From: Christensenella sp. UBA5327 | GTDB lineage: Bacteria > Bacillota > Clostridia > Christensenellales > Aristaeellaceae | Length of the DNA: 37,941 bases | Direction: 5' to 3' | Assembly: GCA_002411105.1 (NCBI GenBank) | Contig: DHQX01000053.1 | Span: forward strand, 1 to 37,941 | Shown here: positions 1 through 7,686 of the stretch, piece after piece | Layout of the letters: every line of letters starts with the position of its first letter | Numbering within the stretch: position 1 is the stretch's first letter | Made by a program: the position numbers and the translations under genes | The notes under the pieces: model-generated | Told to the model about the DNA's origin: nothing | Databases searched by the model: none | The model's input: the letters and a program-made list of their open reading frames with translations, nothing else

Positions 1-170
1 CAACGCCTACACCTACACCTACCCCTACACCTACGCCAACGCCTACACCAACCCCTCCTCCGACCCCAACGCCTACACCTACGCCTACACCAACACCGAC
101 CCCCACTCCGACCCCCACTCCGACCCCGACCTCAACACCCACGCCAACACCAACTCCGACGCCAGAACCC
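1..170 (+). repeat. Thr-Pro coding repeat (degenerate ACNCCN hexamers)
   Basis: Short hexamer units ACN-CCN run from the window edge to about 170 with no interruption of the reading frame. They encode about 50 residues of alternating Thr and Pro (one Pro-Pro slip and one Ser). Third positions vary freely, so the peptide rather than the DNA is conserved. Such stretches act as extended, often glycosylated spacers in surface proteins. The array may extend left of the window, and copy number is likely to vary between strains. Confidence 0.85.
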
Positions 171-3100
171 AGCCCGGAGACACAGATGAAGCCCATGGTT
201 GGCGGGATTCCCCTGTGGATTGACCCCATTGCGGACTACACCATCATCGAGGGGCAGCCAGCTTTCAAAATCCCGGTGATTGTGCGTACCAATGATGACC
301 CTCATTTCCAGAATGATGTGACAGCGGACATGGCCGGCCCTTCTGGATTCGTGGATTTTGTCAAGGGGGACAGCCTGGAGAGCCACTACTTCCAATACAG
401 TCCGTTCACAAACATCCATTCCGATAGTTGGGGACAGAAGAAGGGTGATAGCCCGGCACAGGTTCCCCAGGGCCGGCCACGCAACCTTCTTGATGGCCTG
501 GAGACCGAAAAAACCTTCACGCACACGGTAACTGCCAGGTGCAAACACCCCGACGGAAAGGAACATGAGTTCTCGCGCTCCTTCACAGTCCGGTTTCTGC
601 GCGACAGGGACCGCGATGGCGTTCCCGACAGCCCGCGTCCAGCGGATTCCCCAAAGGGAGACTTCCAGGTTTACCCCATTGCCGACTATTATGTGGGTGA
701 TGGCTATCAGATGAGAAAAATTCCGCTGAAAGCCACCGAGGCCGCCAGGTTCTATGTCCAGGGCCTGCCTCCGGGCATGGCGTTGGACCCGGCCCAGCCG
801 GGGCAGGAGAAGAGCGAAACGACTATCAGCGGCAAAGTGTGGTTGGAGGACTGGCAGCCCGGGGAGGTCAGCCGAAAGTATCGCGTCAGGGTTCACGCCG
901 TTGCTCAGTCGGACAGCAAAAAAACTGATAACGCCGCCTTTATGCTCACCATCTACCGGGCAAGTCATGATCCCTTTTTCATGATTTTCATAGAGCCGAT
1001 CCCACCTCAAACGGTGATGGACGGGAAAGAAATCAAGCCCGTCATTGTCACCGTCTACAGCCGAAACCCCAATCCCAGGGTACATTATTCCGTGAATGTG
1101 CTGAATGTGGAGGAGGATTTCCCGTTCCTGGTTGACGCGGTGCAATCGATAGGCGGCATCAAGCCCAGACCGGGCGTCGCGTGGTTCACCGAGGAGCTGA
1201 CACTGAAACATCTGGACGTGGAAAAACTGTATCATGAGGATCTGAAGGTAGAATACTATCGCAACCGCTATGAACTCTCAGGGCCAGTGCGCCTCCAACT
1301 CTTGTCAACCACCAGAAGCGATGATTACCTTAGCTTCGTAAGAGGCGCGGGAGGCCTCATCGAGGCAAAAAGCGATACGTTGGAGACCTTCACCTCATTT
1401 GACCTGAGGTGGGTTCGCAGCGGATTGGTCACTGACAGCGTCGGTTTGTTCTCGCTGATGCCCATGGCCGATCAATCGGTCAACATGTCTGAAGCAATCA
1501 AGCCCTTTAAAGTTGGGCTGGAGCAGTCCTCCTTTGGTGGAAAATCCGTCCCTGTTGTCAAAATCTATCCTTTGCCCAAGGGGCTTTCCTACAAGGTGGA
1601 TGCGGGAAACCCCACAGTGATGGAGATTTCAGGCAAACCGGAGGTGGATTGGAAGACAGACGAAAGCGTGCGCGTGCTGAAAGTAGACGTGATCGCCTAT
1701 CGCGGCAAAGGCAAGGAAATGGGCAACACCATGCAGAGCCAGAGCTGCAATATCACAGTGTATCGGGGAATACGTTCGACCCCGCCGATCAAGGCTTGGG
1801 GAATCTGGCATGTGGATGATCTGGTGCCCATCAGCCCCATCCGCATCTATGCCGACAAGGGAAGCTACTCCGGCAATCTGTTTGACTTTCAAATTGAAGG
1901 CCTCCCAGATGACGTGTATATGGATGGCAGCCAGTTTATCCGGGGCACACCCAAGATAACGGATTGGGCTGAAAACGAAACCTCCCGCGATTTCCCGGTC
2001 ACCATCACGGCCAAAACGGATCCTGGCTTGATGCCTCCGCAGGCCGCCCATTTCACCATGACCGTATACAGGGGAGAACAACAGCCAGAACCGCTGCCCG
2101 AAATGGGCTCATTTGGCATGTTTGGCTTTCATGATCAGGAGTATGTGAACGGCACAGCCATCACGCCCATTGAGATCAAATATGTCAACACCTATTCAGA
2201 AAAAGCCAGCATCGTGGTTGAGGGGCTGCCGCCTGGGGTTGACCACAGTGAAGAGACCAGGATCACAGGCGCTCCTGATATCAAGGATTGGCTCCCCACC
2301 GAGCAGAATCGCGTGTTTAGTGTAAAAGTCCGCCTGATCAGGGGCGAGTCAGAAATCAGCATGGACTTTATCTTCAATGTGCTGAGAACCCAGCCGCCGC
2401 CAGGAGCGCCGGGGGATATGCCTCCCGGGGACGCGGAGGAGAAAACACCTGATGAAATCCCGCCTGGAGAGAAGGACGATAAGGTGCCGGACGAAATCCC
2501 GCCGGGAGATAAGGACAAGAAGGTGCCGGATGAGATCCCGCCGGAAGAACTGATAGAGATTCCCCCGCCCCGGGAGGGCTTGACCATCGGCATCGCAGTG
2601 TATGAGCAGGATCAGGCCTATGACAGCCAGATCACGGGCATCTATCAGGGCCTCAAACAATGGGGCTATGTGCCGGGTGTCAACCTGGCCGTCAAGATGC
2701 TAAACGCGAAGGGTGACGCCGAAATGGCGCTCAAAAACGCGCAGGACTTCGCCGATGACGGGCTTTCCCTGGTCATCGCGATGGGACAGCCCATGGCGGG
2801 CATCCTGCAAAAGACGCTGGCTGGCAATACCCCGATGCTCTTCCTCAATGTCTATGACCCGGTATCAAGCGGCTTAAGCCAGCAGAGTCGTCTGGGAATC
2901 GGCCCGGTCTCCGGCGCCAGCAGCCTGGTGAAGGAGGACGCGCTGGTGCATGCCGCGGTCAGCCTTAAGCCCGATGCCCAGTGGCTAGCCCTCTTGCACG
3001 GCCCCAACATCGACGGACAAGCCTTTGTCCAGGCGGTTGAGGCAAGGAACCTGGGGGCCCAGACGATGATGCTCAGCGATCCAGCGCTGCTGCTTGAGGA

Positions 3101-3443
3101 GGGCAAGAAACTGCTGCAATCAAGCGACCTGCTGATCCTTGCCCTGGACAGCGATGCGAAGGAGAGCATCAAGCAGCTTAGGGAAGCAGCGCTTAGTGAA
3201 AACAAAGTCTTGTTAGGTATCCTGCCCTCCCAGGTGATGGAGGGTGCCGCCGCAGCCCTTGCGGCTGACCCTGTCAGCATGGGCTTAAGCTGCGGCACGA
3301 TGGCCGCGGGCATTCTGAACGGTCAGGATGTCGCCGCCATCCCCTATGAGGATTCAAGCCTTGTCCTGTGCTATTTCAACTTTGGCGCTGAGGAAGCGCT
3401 GGGCCTGCAGTTGCCCCGGAACGCGGAGCCAGTGTTTGAGTAA
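1..3443 (+). CDS. Secreted multi-repeat Ig-like protein with C-terminal ABC substrate-binding-like domain (5' end missing)
   Basis: The reading frame is open from the left edge, so the true start lies outside; the first in-frame ATG is at 186. The order seen is: a Thr-Pro stalk (to about 170), then about six Ig-like repeats of 90-110 residues (roughly 190-590, 670-955, 985-1330, 1440-1755, 1785-2070, 2110-2380). Several carry the pattern GLPPG...ISG-P...DW...R-F-V-V, typical of putative Ig / cadherin-like bacterial surface modules. An acidic Pro-rich linker follows (2390-2570), then about 285 residues starting LTIGIAVYEQDQ that resemble the TrpX-type ABC substrate-binding family (two Rossmann-like lobes, with GQPMAG and NVYDPVSSG). 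The stalk and repeats imply an extracellular, probably wall-spanning protein. No anchor is seen at the C-terminus, so attachment would be in the missing N-terminal part. Its ligand is unknown. The gene ends at a terminator that faces the next, convergent gene. Confidence 0.75.
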   Translation, partial: TPTPTPTPTPTPTPTPTPPPTPTPTPTPTPTPTPTPTPTPTPTSTPTPTPTPTPEPSPETQMKPMVGGIPLWIDPIADYTIIEGQPAFKIPVIVRTNDDPHFQNDVTADMAGPSGFVDFVKGDSLESHYFQYSPFTNIHSDSWGQKKGDSPAQVPQGRPRNLLDGLETEKTFTHTVTARCKHPDGKEHEFSRSFTVRFLRDRDRDGVPDSPRPADSPKGDFQVYPIADYYVGDGYQMRKIPLKATEAARFYVQGLPPGMALDPAQPGQEKSETTISGKVWLEDWQPGEVSRKYRVRVHAVAQSDSKKTDNAAFMLTIYRASHDPFFMIFIEPIPPQTVMDGKEIKPVIVTVYSRNPNPRVHYSVNVLNVEEDFPFLVDAVQSIGGIKPRPGVAWFTEELTLKHLDVEKLYHEDLKVEYYRNRYELSGPVRLQLLSTTRSDDYLSFVRGAGGLIEAKSDTLETFTSFDLRWVRSGLVTDSVGLFSLMPMADQSVNMSEAIKPFKVGLEQSSFGGKSVPVVKIYPLPKGLSYKVDAGNPTVMEISGKPEVDWKTDESVRVLKVDVIAYRGKGKEMGNTMQSQSCNITVYRGIRSTPPIKAWGIWHVDDLVPISPIRIYADKGSYSGNLFDFQIEGLPDDVYMDGSQFIRGTPKITDWAENETSRDFPVTITAKTDPGLMPPQAAHFTMTVYRGEQQPEPLPEMGSFGMFGFHDQEYVNGTAITPIEIKYVNTYSEKASIVVEGLPPGVDHSEETRITGAPDIKDWLPTEQNRVFSVKVRLIRGESEISMDFIFNVLRTQPPPGAPGDMPPGDAEEKTPDEIPPGEKDDKVPDEIPPGDKDKKVPDEIPPEELIEIPPPREGLTIGIAVYEQDQAYDSQITGIYQGLKQWGYVPGVNLAVKMLNAKGDAEMALKNAQDFADDGLSLVIAMGQPMAGILQKTLAGNTPMLFLNVYDPVSSGLSQQSRLGIGPVSGASSLVKEDALVHAAVSLKPDAQWLALLHGPNIDGQAFVQAVEARNLGAQTMMLSDPALLLEEGKKLLQSSDLLILALDSDAKESIKQLREAALSENKVLLGILPSQVMEGAAAALAADPVSMGLSCGTMAAGILNGQDVAAIPYEDSSLVLCYFNFGAEEALGLQLPRNAEPVFE
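2448..2546 (+). repeat. 39-base coding repeat in the interdomain linker
   Basis: A 13-codon unit beginning PDEIPPG is present twice in full (2448-2486, 2487-2525) and once in part (2526-2546). It gives a charged Pro-rich hinge between the Ig-like repeats and the substrate-binding-like domain. The preceding residues (GDMPPGD) look like a decayed further copy. Confidence 0.8.
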
Positions 3444-3460
3444 ATCAGGCGACTGAACAA

Positions 3461-3494
3461 AAAAAGGGGGCTGCCATCCTTGCGGCAGCCCCCC
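3461..3494 (-). terminator. Intrinsic terminator between convergent genes
   Basis: A perfect 10-bp stem GGGGGCTGCC / GGCAGCCCCC (3466-3475 and 3484-3493) has an 8-base loop. On the minus strand it is followed by a run of T (the A-run at 3459-3465), so it mainly ends the SixA-CHAD transcript. On the plus strand the stem could also stop the surface-protein transcript, but its T-run is poor. Confidence 0.85.
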
Positions 3495-3502
3495 TGCTTG
3501 AT

Positions 3503-4795
3503 TTATGCCTGGTGCTTTTCCTGCATCTGTTTCCTGAGGCCAAGCAGGTGGCTGGTGAAGGCGTCGGCGTCTTCGGCCAGGCCCGGGACGCTGTATCTGC
3601 TTGCAATCTCCTGCAGCAGGCGGATGTTCACAAAGGTATCACAGATAATGCCCAGGTCCTCCTGCAGGCCCGCCAGGTGATGGGTGTCCGCCTCAAGGGC
3701 GGGGAAAGCCTCTTTCACATAGCGCAGCTTTTTATAGCGGATTCTCAGGGCGTGGATATCCTCATGGTCCTGGAAGTCCAGCTTTTCCAGGGCGGCGGTA
3801 GCTGCCTTGTGCCATTTTTCAAAGCGCTTCCGGGCAAAGGGGGAAAAGGGGTTTTTTTTCTCGAGCGATTCCTCATCCCGGGCATCGGCCCGGGCGAGCA
3901 GCGTGAAGATGGCCTCGGGGATGGCGGGCCCTTTGGCATAGGCCTCAAGCCGGCCCTGCTCCCTCTCCCGCTCCTGGCCCAGGGCCAGGGCCAGGCCGCT
4001 GCCGGGAAGCGCGCTGTCATCCGCCAGGTGTTTCAGCCACTGTGCCATCAGGACATCGATCTCCCGCAGGTGGGCGAACTGACGCGGGATGGCCTTCAGC
4101 CGCGCCTGGCTGTCTTTGAACGCTGCGTCTCCCAGAAGGGGCTTCACAAAGGTCATCAGGGACCGTGCCTGGCGGGTGGCCACGCGCAGCTTGTGGGTGG
4201 TGCGCGGGTCGCCGGGGCTGCGCAGAAACCTCTGGTGCCGGTCCAGGACTTTATGCAGGCGCCTGATCAACGCGTATTTGAAGGTGCTGGCGGTCAGGGT
4301 TTTGCTGGCGCGCCGCTCCTCGGCCTCCGGGGAAAGCTTTGCCCGGAAAGCCCAGAGGCGCTTTGCTGCGGGGGCCACATCATCCACAAGCCGGAAGCCT
4401 GCCATGCCGCCTTTTTTGAACAGGAGCATCTCCCCGGACAGCGCTTCGCTCCAGCGGCTCAGGTGAGGCTCATGGCCCACCACCAGCAGGGTGGCCCCTT
4501 CATCCGCCAGGAGCAGCGCCTGGCGGAAGGCCTGATAGTTCCCGGAATAAATCCAGTGGTAGCAGCTGATTTTGCCGATGCCAAGCCCGTTGGCGATGAT
4601 CTGCGCGGTGCCAAGGGCGCGGGCGGCGGGGCTTGACCAGATGAGAAGCCGCTGCTCCGGACTTAAATGCGCGCGCAGGCGGGGAAGAAGGGCGGACATG
4701 CTTTCGCGGCCCGCGTCGGTGAGCACCCGGCCAATGTCCCGGCTGATGCCGTCCGCTTCCACTGCGGCCGCGTGCCGTATTAATACAATATCCAT
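3503..4795 (-). CDS. SixA-type phosphohistidine phosphatase fused to a CHAD domain
   Basis: The N-terminal ~150 residues are a histidine-phosphatase (SixA-like) domain with the catalytic LIRHAAA motif near residue 5 and the second histidine in VVGHEPH near 110. From about residue 170 a CHAD domain follows, with its conserved His/Arg helices THKLRVATRQAR and HALRIRYKKLRYVKEAF. CHAD domains bind inorganic polyphosphate and often sit beside polyphosphate enzymes; SixA removes phosphate from histidine. The fusion suggests polyphosphate-linked dephosphorylation, but the substrate is inferred. I chose the start at 4795 (MDIVLIRH), with AAAGGGG upstream, over the longer frame starting at 4852, which would run into the upstream terminator. 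No partner polyphosphate kinase is in view. Confidence 0.85.
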   Translation of the reverse strand: MDIVLIRHAAAVEADGISRDIGRVLTDAGRESMSALLPRLRAHLSPEQRLLIWSSPAARALGTAQIIANGLGIGKISCYHWIYSGNYQAFRQALLLADEGATLLVVGHEPHLSRWSEALSGEMLLFKKGGMAGFRLVDDVAPAAKRLWAFRAKLSPEAEERRASKTLTASTFKYALIRRLHKVLDRHQRFLRSPGDPRTTHKLRVATRQARSLMTFVKPLLGDAAFKDSQARLKAIPRQFAHLREIDVLMAQWLKHLADDSALPGSGLALALGQEREREQGRLEAYAKGPAIPEAIFTLLARADARDEESLEKKNPFSPFARKRFEKWHKAATAALEKLDFQDHEDIHALRIRYKKLRYVKEAFPALEADTHHLAGLQEDLGIICDTFVNIRLLQEIASRYSVPGLAEDADAFTSHLLGLRKQMQEKHQA

Positions 4796-4848
4796 CGCTG
4801 CCCCTTTCTTGCCTTTCAGTTCAGCAATATCCCATTGAAAGGAATATA

Positions 4849-4880
4849 CCACAAAACCGCCCGGTCAGGCGGTTTTGTGG
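4849..4880 (-). terminator. Terminator after the amino-acid ABC operon
   Basis: A perfect 13-bp inverted repeat (4849-4861 and 4868-4880, loop CGGTCA) lies 20 bases past the ATPase stop codon. On the minus strand the 3' arm is GGCGGTTTTGTGG, so the T-run sits inside the arm rather than after it. That is slightly unusual, but the position fits an operon end. Confidence 0.7.
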
Positions 4881-4900
4881 GCGGAAGATGGCAGCCCTGG

Positions 4901-5632
4901 TCAGCGGCGCAGGCTGCGGGCCAGGAAGGCCTGGGTGCGGGGGTTCCTGGGCTGGGCGAAGAGGATCTGCGGGGGTTCGTCCTCCACCAGTTGTCCCGCG
5001 TCCATGAACACCACCCGGTCGGCCGCGTCCCGGGCGAAGGCCATCTCGTGGGTGACAATCAGCATGGTGAGCCCGCCATCCTTAAGGGTGCGTATGACAT
5101 TCAGCACCTCGTCCACCATCTCCGGGTCCAGGGCGCTGGTGGGCTCGTCAAACAGCAGCACGTCCGGGTCCATGGACAGGGCGCGGGCGATGGCGGCGCG
5201 CTGCTTCTGGCCGCCGGAGAGCTGATCCGGCCTGGCATCCCGGTAGGGCAGCATGCCCACCCGCTCCAGGTATCTCATGGCCGTTTCCTCGCTCTGGGCT
5301 CGGCTACGCTTCAGCACCTTCACCTGGCCCAGGACGCAGTTTTCAAGGGCGCTCAGGTTGTTGAAGAGGTTGAACTGCTGGAACACCATGCCCACGCGGG
5401 CGTGGAGGAGGCCGGTGGGCATTTCGGTCACATCCTGGCCCTGCAGGCGGATGCTGCCGCCGTCCGGTGTCTCCAGGAGGTTGATGCAGCGCAGCAGCGT
5501 GCTCTTGCCCGAGCCCGAGGGCCCGATGATGCAGGCCACCTGGCCCTTGGGAAAGGCCAGGTCAATGCCTTTGAGCACGGCGTTTTTGCCGAAATGCTTG
5601 ACCAGACTCCCGATTTCAATGATGTTTGCCAT
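4901..5632 (-). CDS. Polar amino-acid ABC transporter ATPase (GlnQ/HisP type)
   Basis: This is a 243-residue ATP-binding subunit of a polar amino-acid importer. Walker A GPSGSGKST is near residue 34, the signature LSGGQKQR near 135, Walker B LLFDEPTSALDP near 157, and the switch histidine in VTHEM near 195. It is the last gene of binding protein-permease-ATPase. The frame could open at a GTG at 5647 or an ATG at 5644, both overlapping the permease stop. I chose the ATG at 5632 because GGAGGG lies four bases before it and the family usually begins with this segment. The lysine riboswitch upstream of the operon points to lysine as substrate. Confidence 0.93.
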   Translation of the reverse strand: MANIIEIGSLVKHFGKNAVLKGIDLAFPKGQVACIIGPSGSGKSTLLRCINLLETPDGGSIRLQGQDVTEMPTGLLHARVGMVFQQFNLFNNLSALENCVLGQVKVLKRSRAQSEETAMRYLERVGMLPYRDARPDQLSGGQKQRAAIARALSMDPDVLLFDEPTSALDPEMVDEVLNVIRTLKDGGLTMLIVTHEMAFARDAADRVVFMDAGQLVEDEPPQILFAQPRNPRTQAFLARSLRR

Positions 5633-5643
5633 GCTGCCCTCCA

Positions 5644-6420
5644 TCACGTCCCCTCCCTGGTGTACTGAATCTGCACCTGGTGATCCGACTGGGAGCCATA
5701 GACGGTGTAGAAGTCGGAACCGGAGAGCTTCTTTTCCACCAGGCGCAGGAGGCGGGTGGTGGTGAAGGTGAGGATCAAGTAGATGACCGCGGTGATGAAA
5801 AACACCTCAAAGTATTTGAGGTAGGTGCCGGCGGCGGACCTGGACATGAAATAGACCTCGGTGACGGAGATGACATTGAGCACGCTTGAATCCTTGATGT
5901 TCACCACAAACTCGTTGCCCACCGCCGGCAGGATGCTGCGGATGGCCTGGGGCAGGATCACAGAGGTCATGCTCTGCCAGTGGGTGAGGCCAATGGCGAC
6001 GGCGGCCTCCTTCTGCCCCTTGTCAATGCTGAGGATGCCGCCGCGCACGATTTCCGCCATGTAGGCGCCGGTGTTCACCGATACCACCAGAAAGGCGGCG
6101 GAGAGGGCGGGGATATCCAGCTTGAGGTATTGGAGTGCGCCATAGTAAACCACCATGGCCTGCACGATCATGGGCGTGCCTCGGAAGACCTCGATGTAGG
6201 CGCTGAGCAAAAACCGCAGCGTGTGCATCAGCCCCTGCTGCCAAACAGGAGCCGTGAACTTTAGGGGAAAAGTGCGCAATATTGCTACTAACAGGCCAAT
6301 TAGAAACCCAACCGTGGTGCCCACCACAGCGATAAGCATGGTGACCCCGGCCCCCTGCAAAAACAGGGTGCCGTATTTGTCCAAAAGCAACTGAATCCAT
6401 CCAAAAAAACTTGTGGGCAT
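5644..6420 (-). CDS. Amino-acid ABC transporter permease (HisM/GlnP family)
   Basis: This is a 258-residue inner-membrane permease. Hydrophobic segments occur near residues 20-45, 65-90, 95-115 and 205-230. The cytoplasmic coupling loop carries the family signature EAAVAIGLTHWQSMTSVILPQAIRSILP (split here as EAAVAIGLTH, then WQSMTSVILPQ, then AIRSILP), which docks to the ATPase. ATG at 6420 has GAGGAAA seven bases upstream; a TTG one codon earlier is possible but unlikely. It is separated from the binding-protein gene by a strong hairpin, and its stop codon overlaps alternative starts of the ATPase gene, so the two are probably translationally coupled. Confidence 0.93.
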   Translation of the reverse strand: MPTSFFGWIQLLLDKYGTLFLQGAGVTMLIAVVGTTVGFLIGLLVAILRTFPLKFTAPVWQQGLMHTLRFLLSAYIEVFRGTPMIVQAMVVYYGALQYLKLDIPALSAAFLVVSVNTGAYMAEIVRGGILSIDKGQKEAAVAIGLTHWQSMTSVILPQAIRSILPAVGNEFVVNIKDSSVLNVISVTEVYFMSRSAAGTYLKYFEVFFITAVIYLILTFTTTRLLRLVEKKLSGSDFYTVYGSQSDHQVQIQYTREGT

Positions 6421-6464
6421 CAAATTTCCTCAACCAAACACAGATTGCAAAGTTTTAAGGGGGT

Positions 6465-6493
6465 TTGGTGGATTTTTTTAAAAAATCCACCAA
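6465..6493 (-). repeat. Hairpin between binding-protein and permease genes
   Basis: A near-perfect palindrome has arms at 6465-6478 (TTGGTGGATTTTTT) and 6480-6493, with a single central base. It lies just after the binding-protein stop codon. In binding-protein operons such hairpins often stabilise or partly terminate the message so that the binding protein exceeds the membrane subunits. The inner half is A/T only, and a T-run follows the 5' half, so partial termination is plausible. Confidence 0.7.
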
Positions 6494-6511
6494 CAACGTC
6501 TCCCTCAGCGC

Positions 6512-7309
6512 TCACTCGCTCAGCGGCTGGCGCTCTACCGCCGCGACCATCATTTGGCTACGGGTGTTTTCGTCCAGCTTAGCCAAGATGGTGTTGATTT
6601 TCGCGGTCAAGGGACTACCCTTGGGCAAGCCAACCGCGATATCGGTGTCCCCCTGCGTGACGGCAAAGCCATCTCCATCACCAAAGGCTACAAAGGTGAG
6701 GTTAGGGTTGCTGCGCATAGCGGACAGTGCGCCTGGTCGTTCCGAAACATAGCCATCAATGCGGCCGCTTGAGAGTGCCACAATAAGAGCGGGGAAGTCA
6801 GCAAGGGCGGTTTGCTTGATAACGCCGGGGATCTGGTCGATGACGGAATAATGGAAAGTGCTCAACTGCCCGGAAATTCTGGCCCCTTCAAAGTCTGCCA
6901 GCCTGGTGGCGTTTTCATACTGGCTCCCCTTGTTCACCACGATGACCAGGTCGCTTTGATAATAGAAGTCGCTAAAGTCGATGGTGAGCTTGCGCTGGGC
7001 TGTGGGGCTCATGCCGGCGATGATGGCGTCGACCTTGCCGGATGTCAGGGCCATGGGCAGGCCGTCCCACTCGGTTTTGACGATTTCCAGGTCCATGCCC
7101 AGCTCCTTGGCCACAAAAAGGGCGATCTGCACGTCATAGCCATCGGCAAAGCCGCCCGCGGCAATGGGCACGGCAAACTCCGAGCCCTCCGCCTGGGTCC
7201 AGTTGAAGGGGGCGTAGTTGCATTCCATGCCCACCTTGAGGGTTTCGGCCATCGCGGCGGCGGTGAAGAGCAGGGTGAGGGCCATCAGGCAGACAAACAG
7301 CTTTTTCAT
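6512..7309 (-). CDS. Extracellular amino-acid (probably lysine) binding protein
   Basis: This is a 265-residue family 3 solute-binding protein. A signal peptide (MKKLFVCLMALTLLFTAAAMA) ends at an AMA-E cleavage site and has no lipobox cysteine. The mature protein begins ETLKVGMECNYAPFNW, then has the family landmarks GFDGYDV-like (GGFADGYDVQIA), GLPMALTSGKVDAIIAGMS and DFSDFYYQSD. GGAGGAAAG precedes the ATG. It is first in an importer operon with the permease and ATPase. Substrate assignment rests on the lysine riboswitch in its leader, not on the pocket residues. A Gram-positive binding protein without a lipid anchor is odd; it may be held by the membrane subunits or be missed because of a non-standard lipobox. 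Confidence 0.9.
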   Translation of the reverse strand: MKKLFVCLMALTLLFTAAAMAETLKVGMECNYAPFNWTQAEGSEFAVPIAAGGFADGYDVQIALFVAKELGMDLEIVKTEWDGLPMALTSGKVDAIIAGMSPTAQRKLTIDFSDFYYQSDLVIVVNKGSQYENATRLADFEGARISGQLSTFHYSVIDQIPGVIKQTALADFPALIVALSSGRIDGYVSERPGALSAMRSNPNLTFVAFGDGDGFAVTQGDTDIAVGLPKGSPLTAKINTILAKLDENTRSQMMVAAVERQPLSE

Positions 7310-7333
7310 GGGTCTTTCCTCCTTAAAATCATT

Positions 7334-7376
7334 CGGGCGGCGAAGCGCTCAGCCTCGCCGCCCGATAAAAGGGCGG
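7334..7376 (-). terminator. Expression platform of the lysine riboswitch
   Basis: Read on the minus strand, GGGCGG can pair either with CCGCCC before it (forward 7371-7376 with 7358-7363) or, as part of a 10-bp stem CGGGCGGCGA / TCGCCGCCCG (forward 7355-7364 with 7334-7343), with the following CCGCCC. The two pairings exclude each other, as expected for a switch. The T-run after the longer stem is short (ATTTTAA), and AAGGAGG begins about ten bases after it, so the switch may act on termination, on translation, or on both. Confidence 0.7.
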
Positions 7377-7383
7377 AATGACC

Positions 7384-7552
7384 TTGATAGCGCTCCACGG
7401 CTTCCCGTGACAGTAGCCGGCATATTATCCCGGCTCCCAACAGGCAAGCGCCGACCGCCTCCCTGTTTCGGTGGCCTGCCCTTTCCCGGCGGGATCATAG
7501 CCTGTGTCGGCGGCTCCCCCTCGGTACTGATGCGTGCCACGCCTCTATCCGT
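7384..7552 (-). promoter_or_regulatory. Lysine riboswitch (L-box) aptamer
   Basis: The minus strand carries the hallmark 5' part GATAGAGGCG...CAGTA...GGGGGAGCCGCCGA and the hallmark 3' part CTGTCAC...GTGGAGCGCTATC. The ends GATAG (7545-7549) and CTATC (7386-7390) close the P1 helix. These are conserved blocks of the L-box family, which binds lysine and turns off lysine uptake or synthesis genes. It sits between a promoter (7577-7604) and the binding-protein gene. It implies that the ABC importer carries lysine. Confidence 0.92.
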
Positions 7553-7576
7553 TGACGGAATATGAAGTTAGACAGA

Positions 7577-7604
7577 AGAATAGCATGCTATTCCTGCTTG
7601 TCAA
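7577..7604 (-). promoter_or_regulatory. Promoter of the lysine importer operon, overlapped by a 16-base palindrome
   Basis: Minus-strand TTGACA (7604-7599), 16 bases, then TATTCT (7582-7577). A perfect palindrome GAATAGCATGCTATTC (7578-7593) covers part of the spacer and the -10 box. It may be a repressor operator acting on top of the riboswitch. Transcription would start about 25 bases before the riboswitch P1 helix. Confidence 0.75.
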
Positions 7605-7640
7605 GGAGAAGAAGGACAAGGGAACAAATAAAAAACCGAT

Positions 7641-7668
7641 AAAAAACCGCGGGCCATGCGGCCGCGGC
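7641..7668 (-). terminator. Terminator after the small membrane protein gene
   Basis: Minus strand CCGCGG-CC, loop GCAT, GG-C-CCGCGG, then TTTTTT: an 8-bp stem with one bulged base and a clean T-run, about 20 bases past the stop codon. A second T-run follows after ATCGG. Confidence 0.85.
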
Positions 7669-7686
7669 TTGCAGGATCATTTTTGC

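Noticed and set aside
1..170. Tandem hexamers looking like a non-coding satellite or CRISPR-like array
   Set aside because: Units are six bases with free third positions and an unbroken Thr-Pro frame joined to a long gene; no spacers are present.
132..1235. 367-codon minus-strand open frame
   Set aside because: It lies opposite the repeat-containing surface protein, has no domain or good start, and the plus frame has clear Ig-like repeats.
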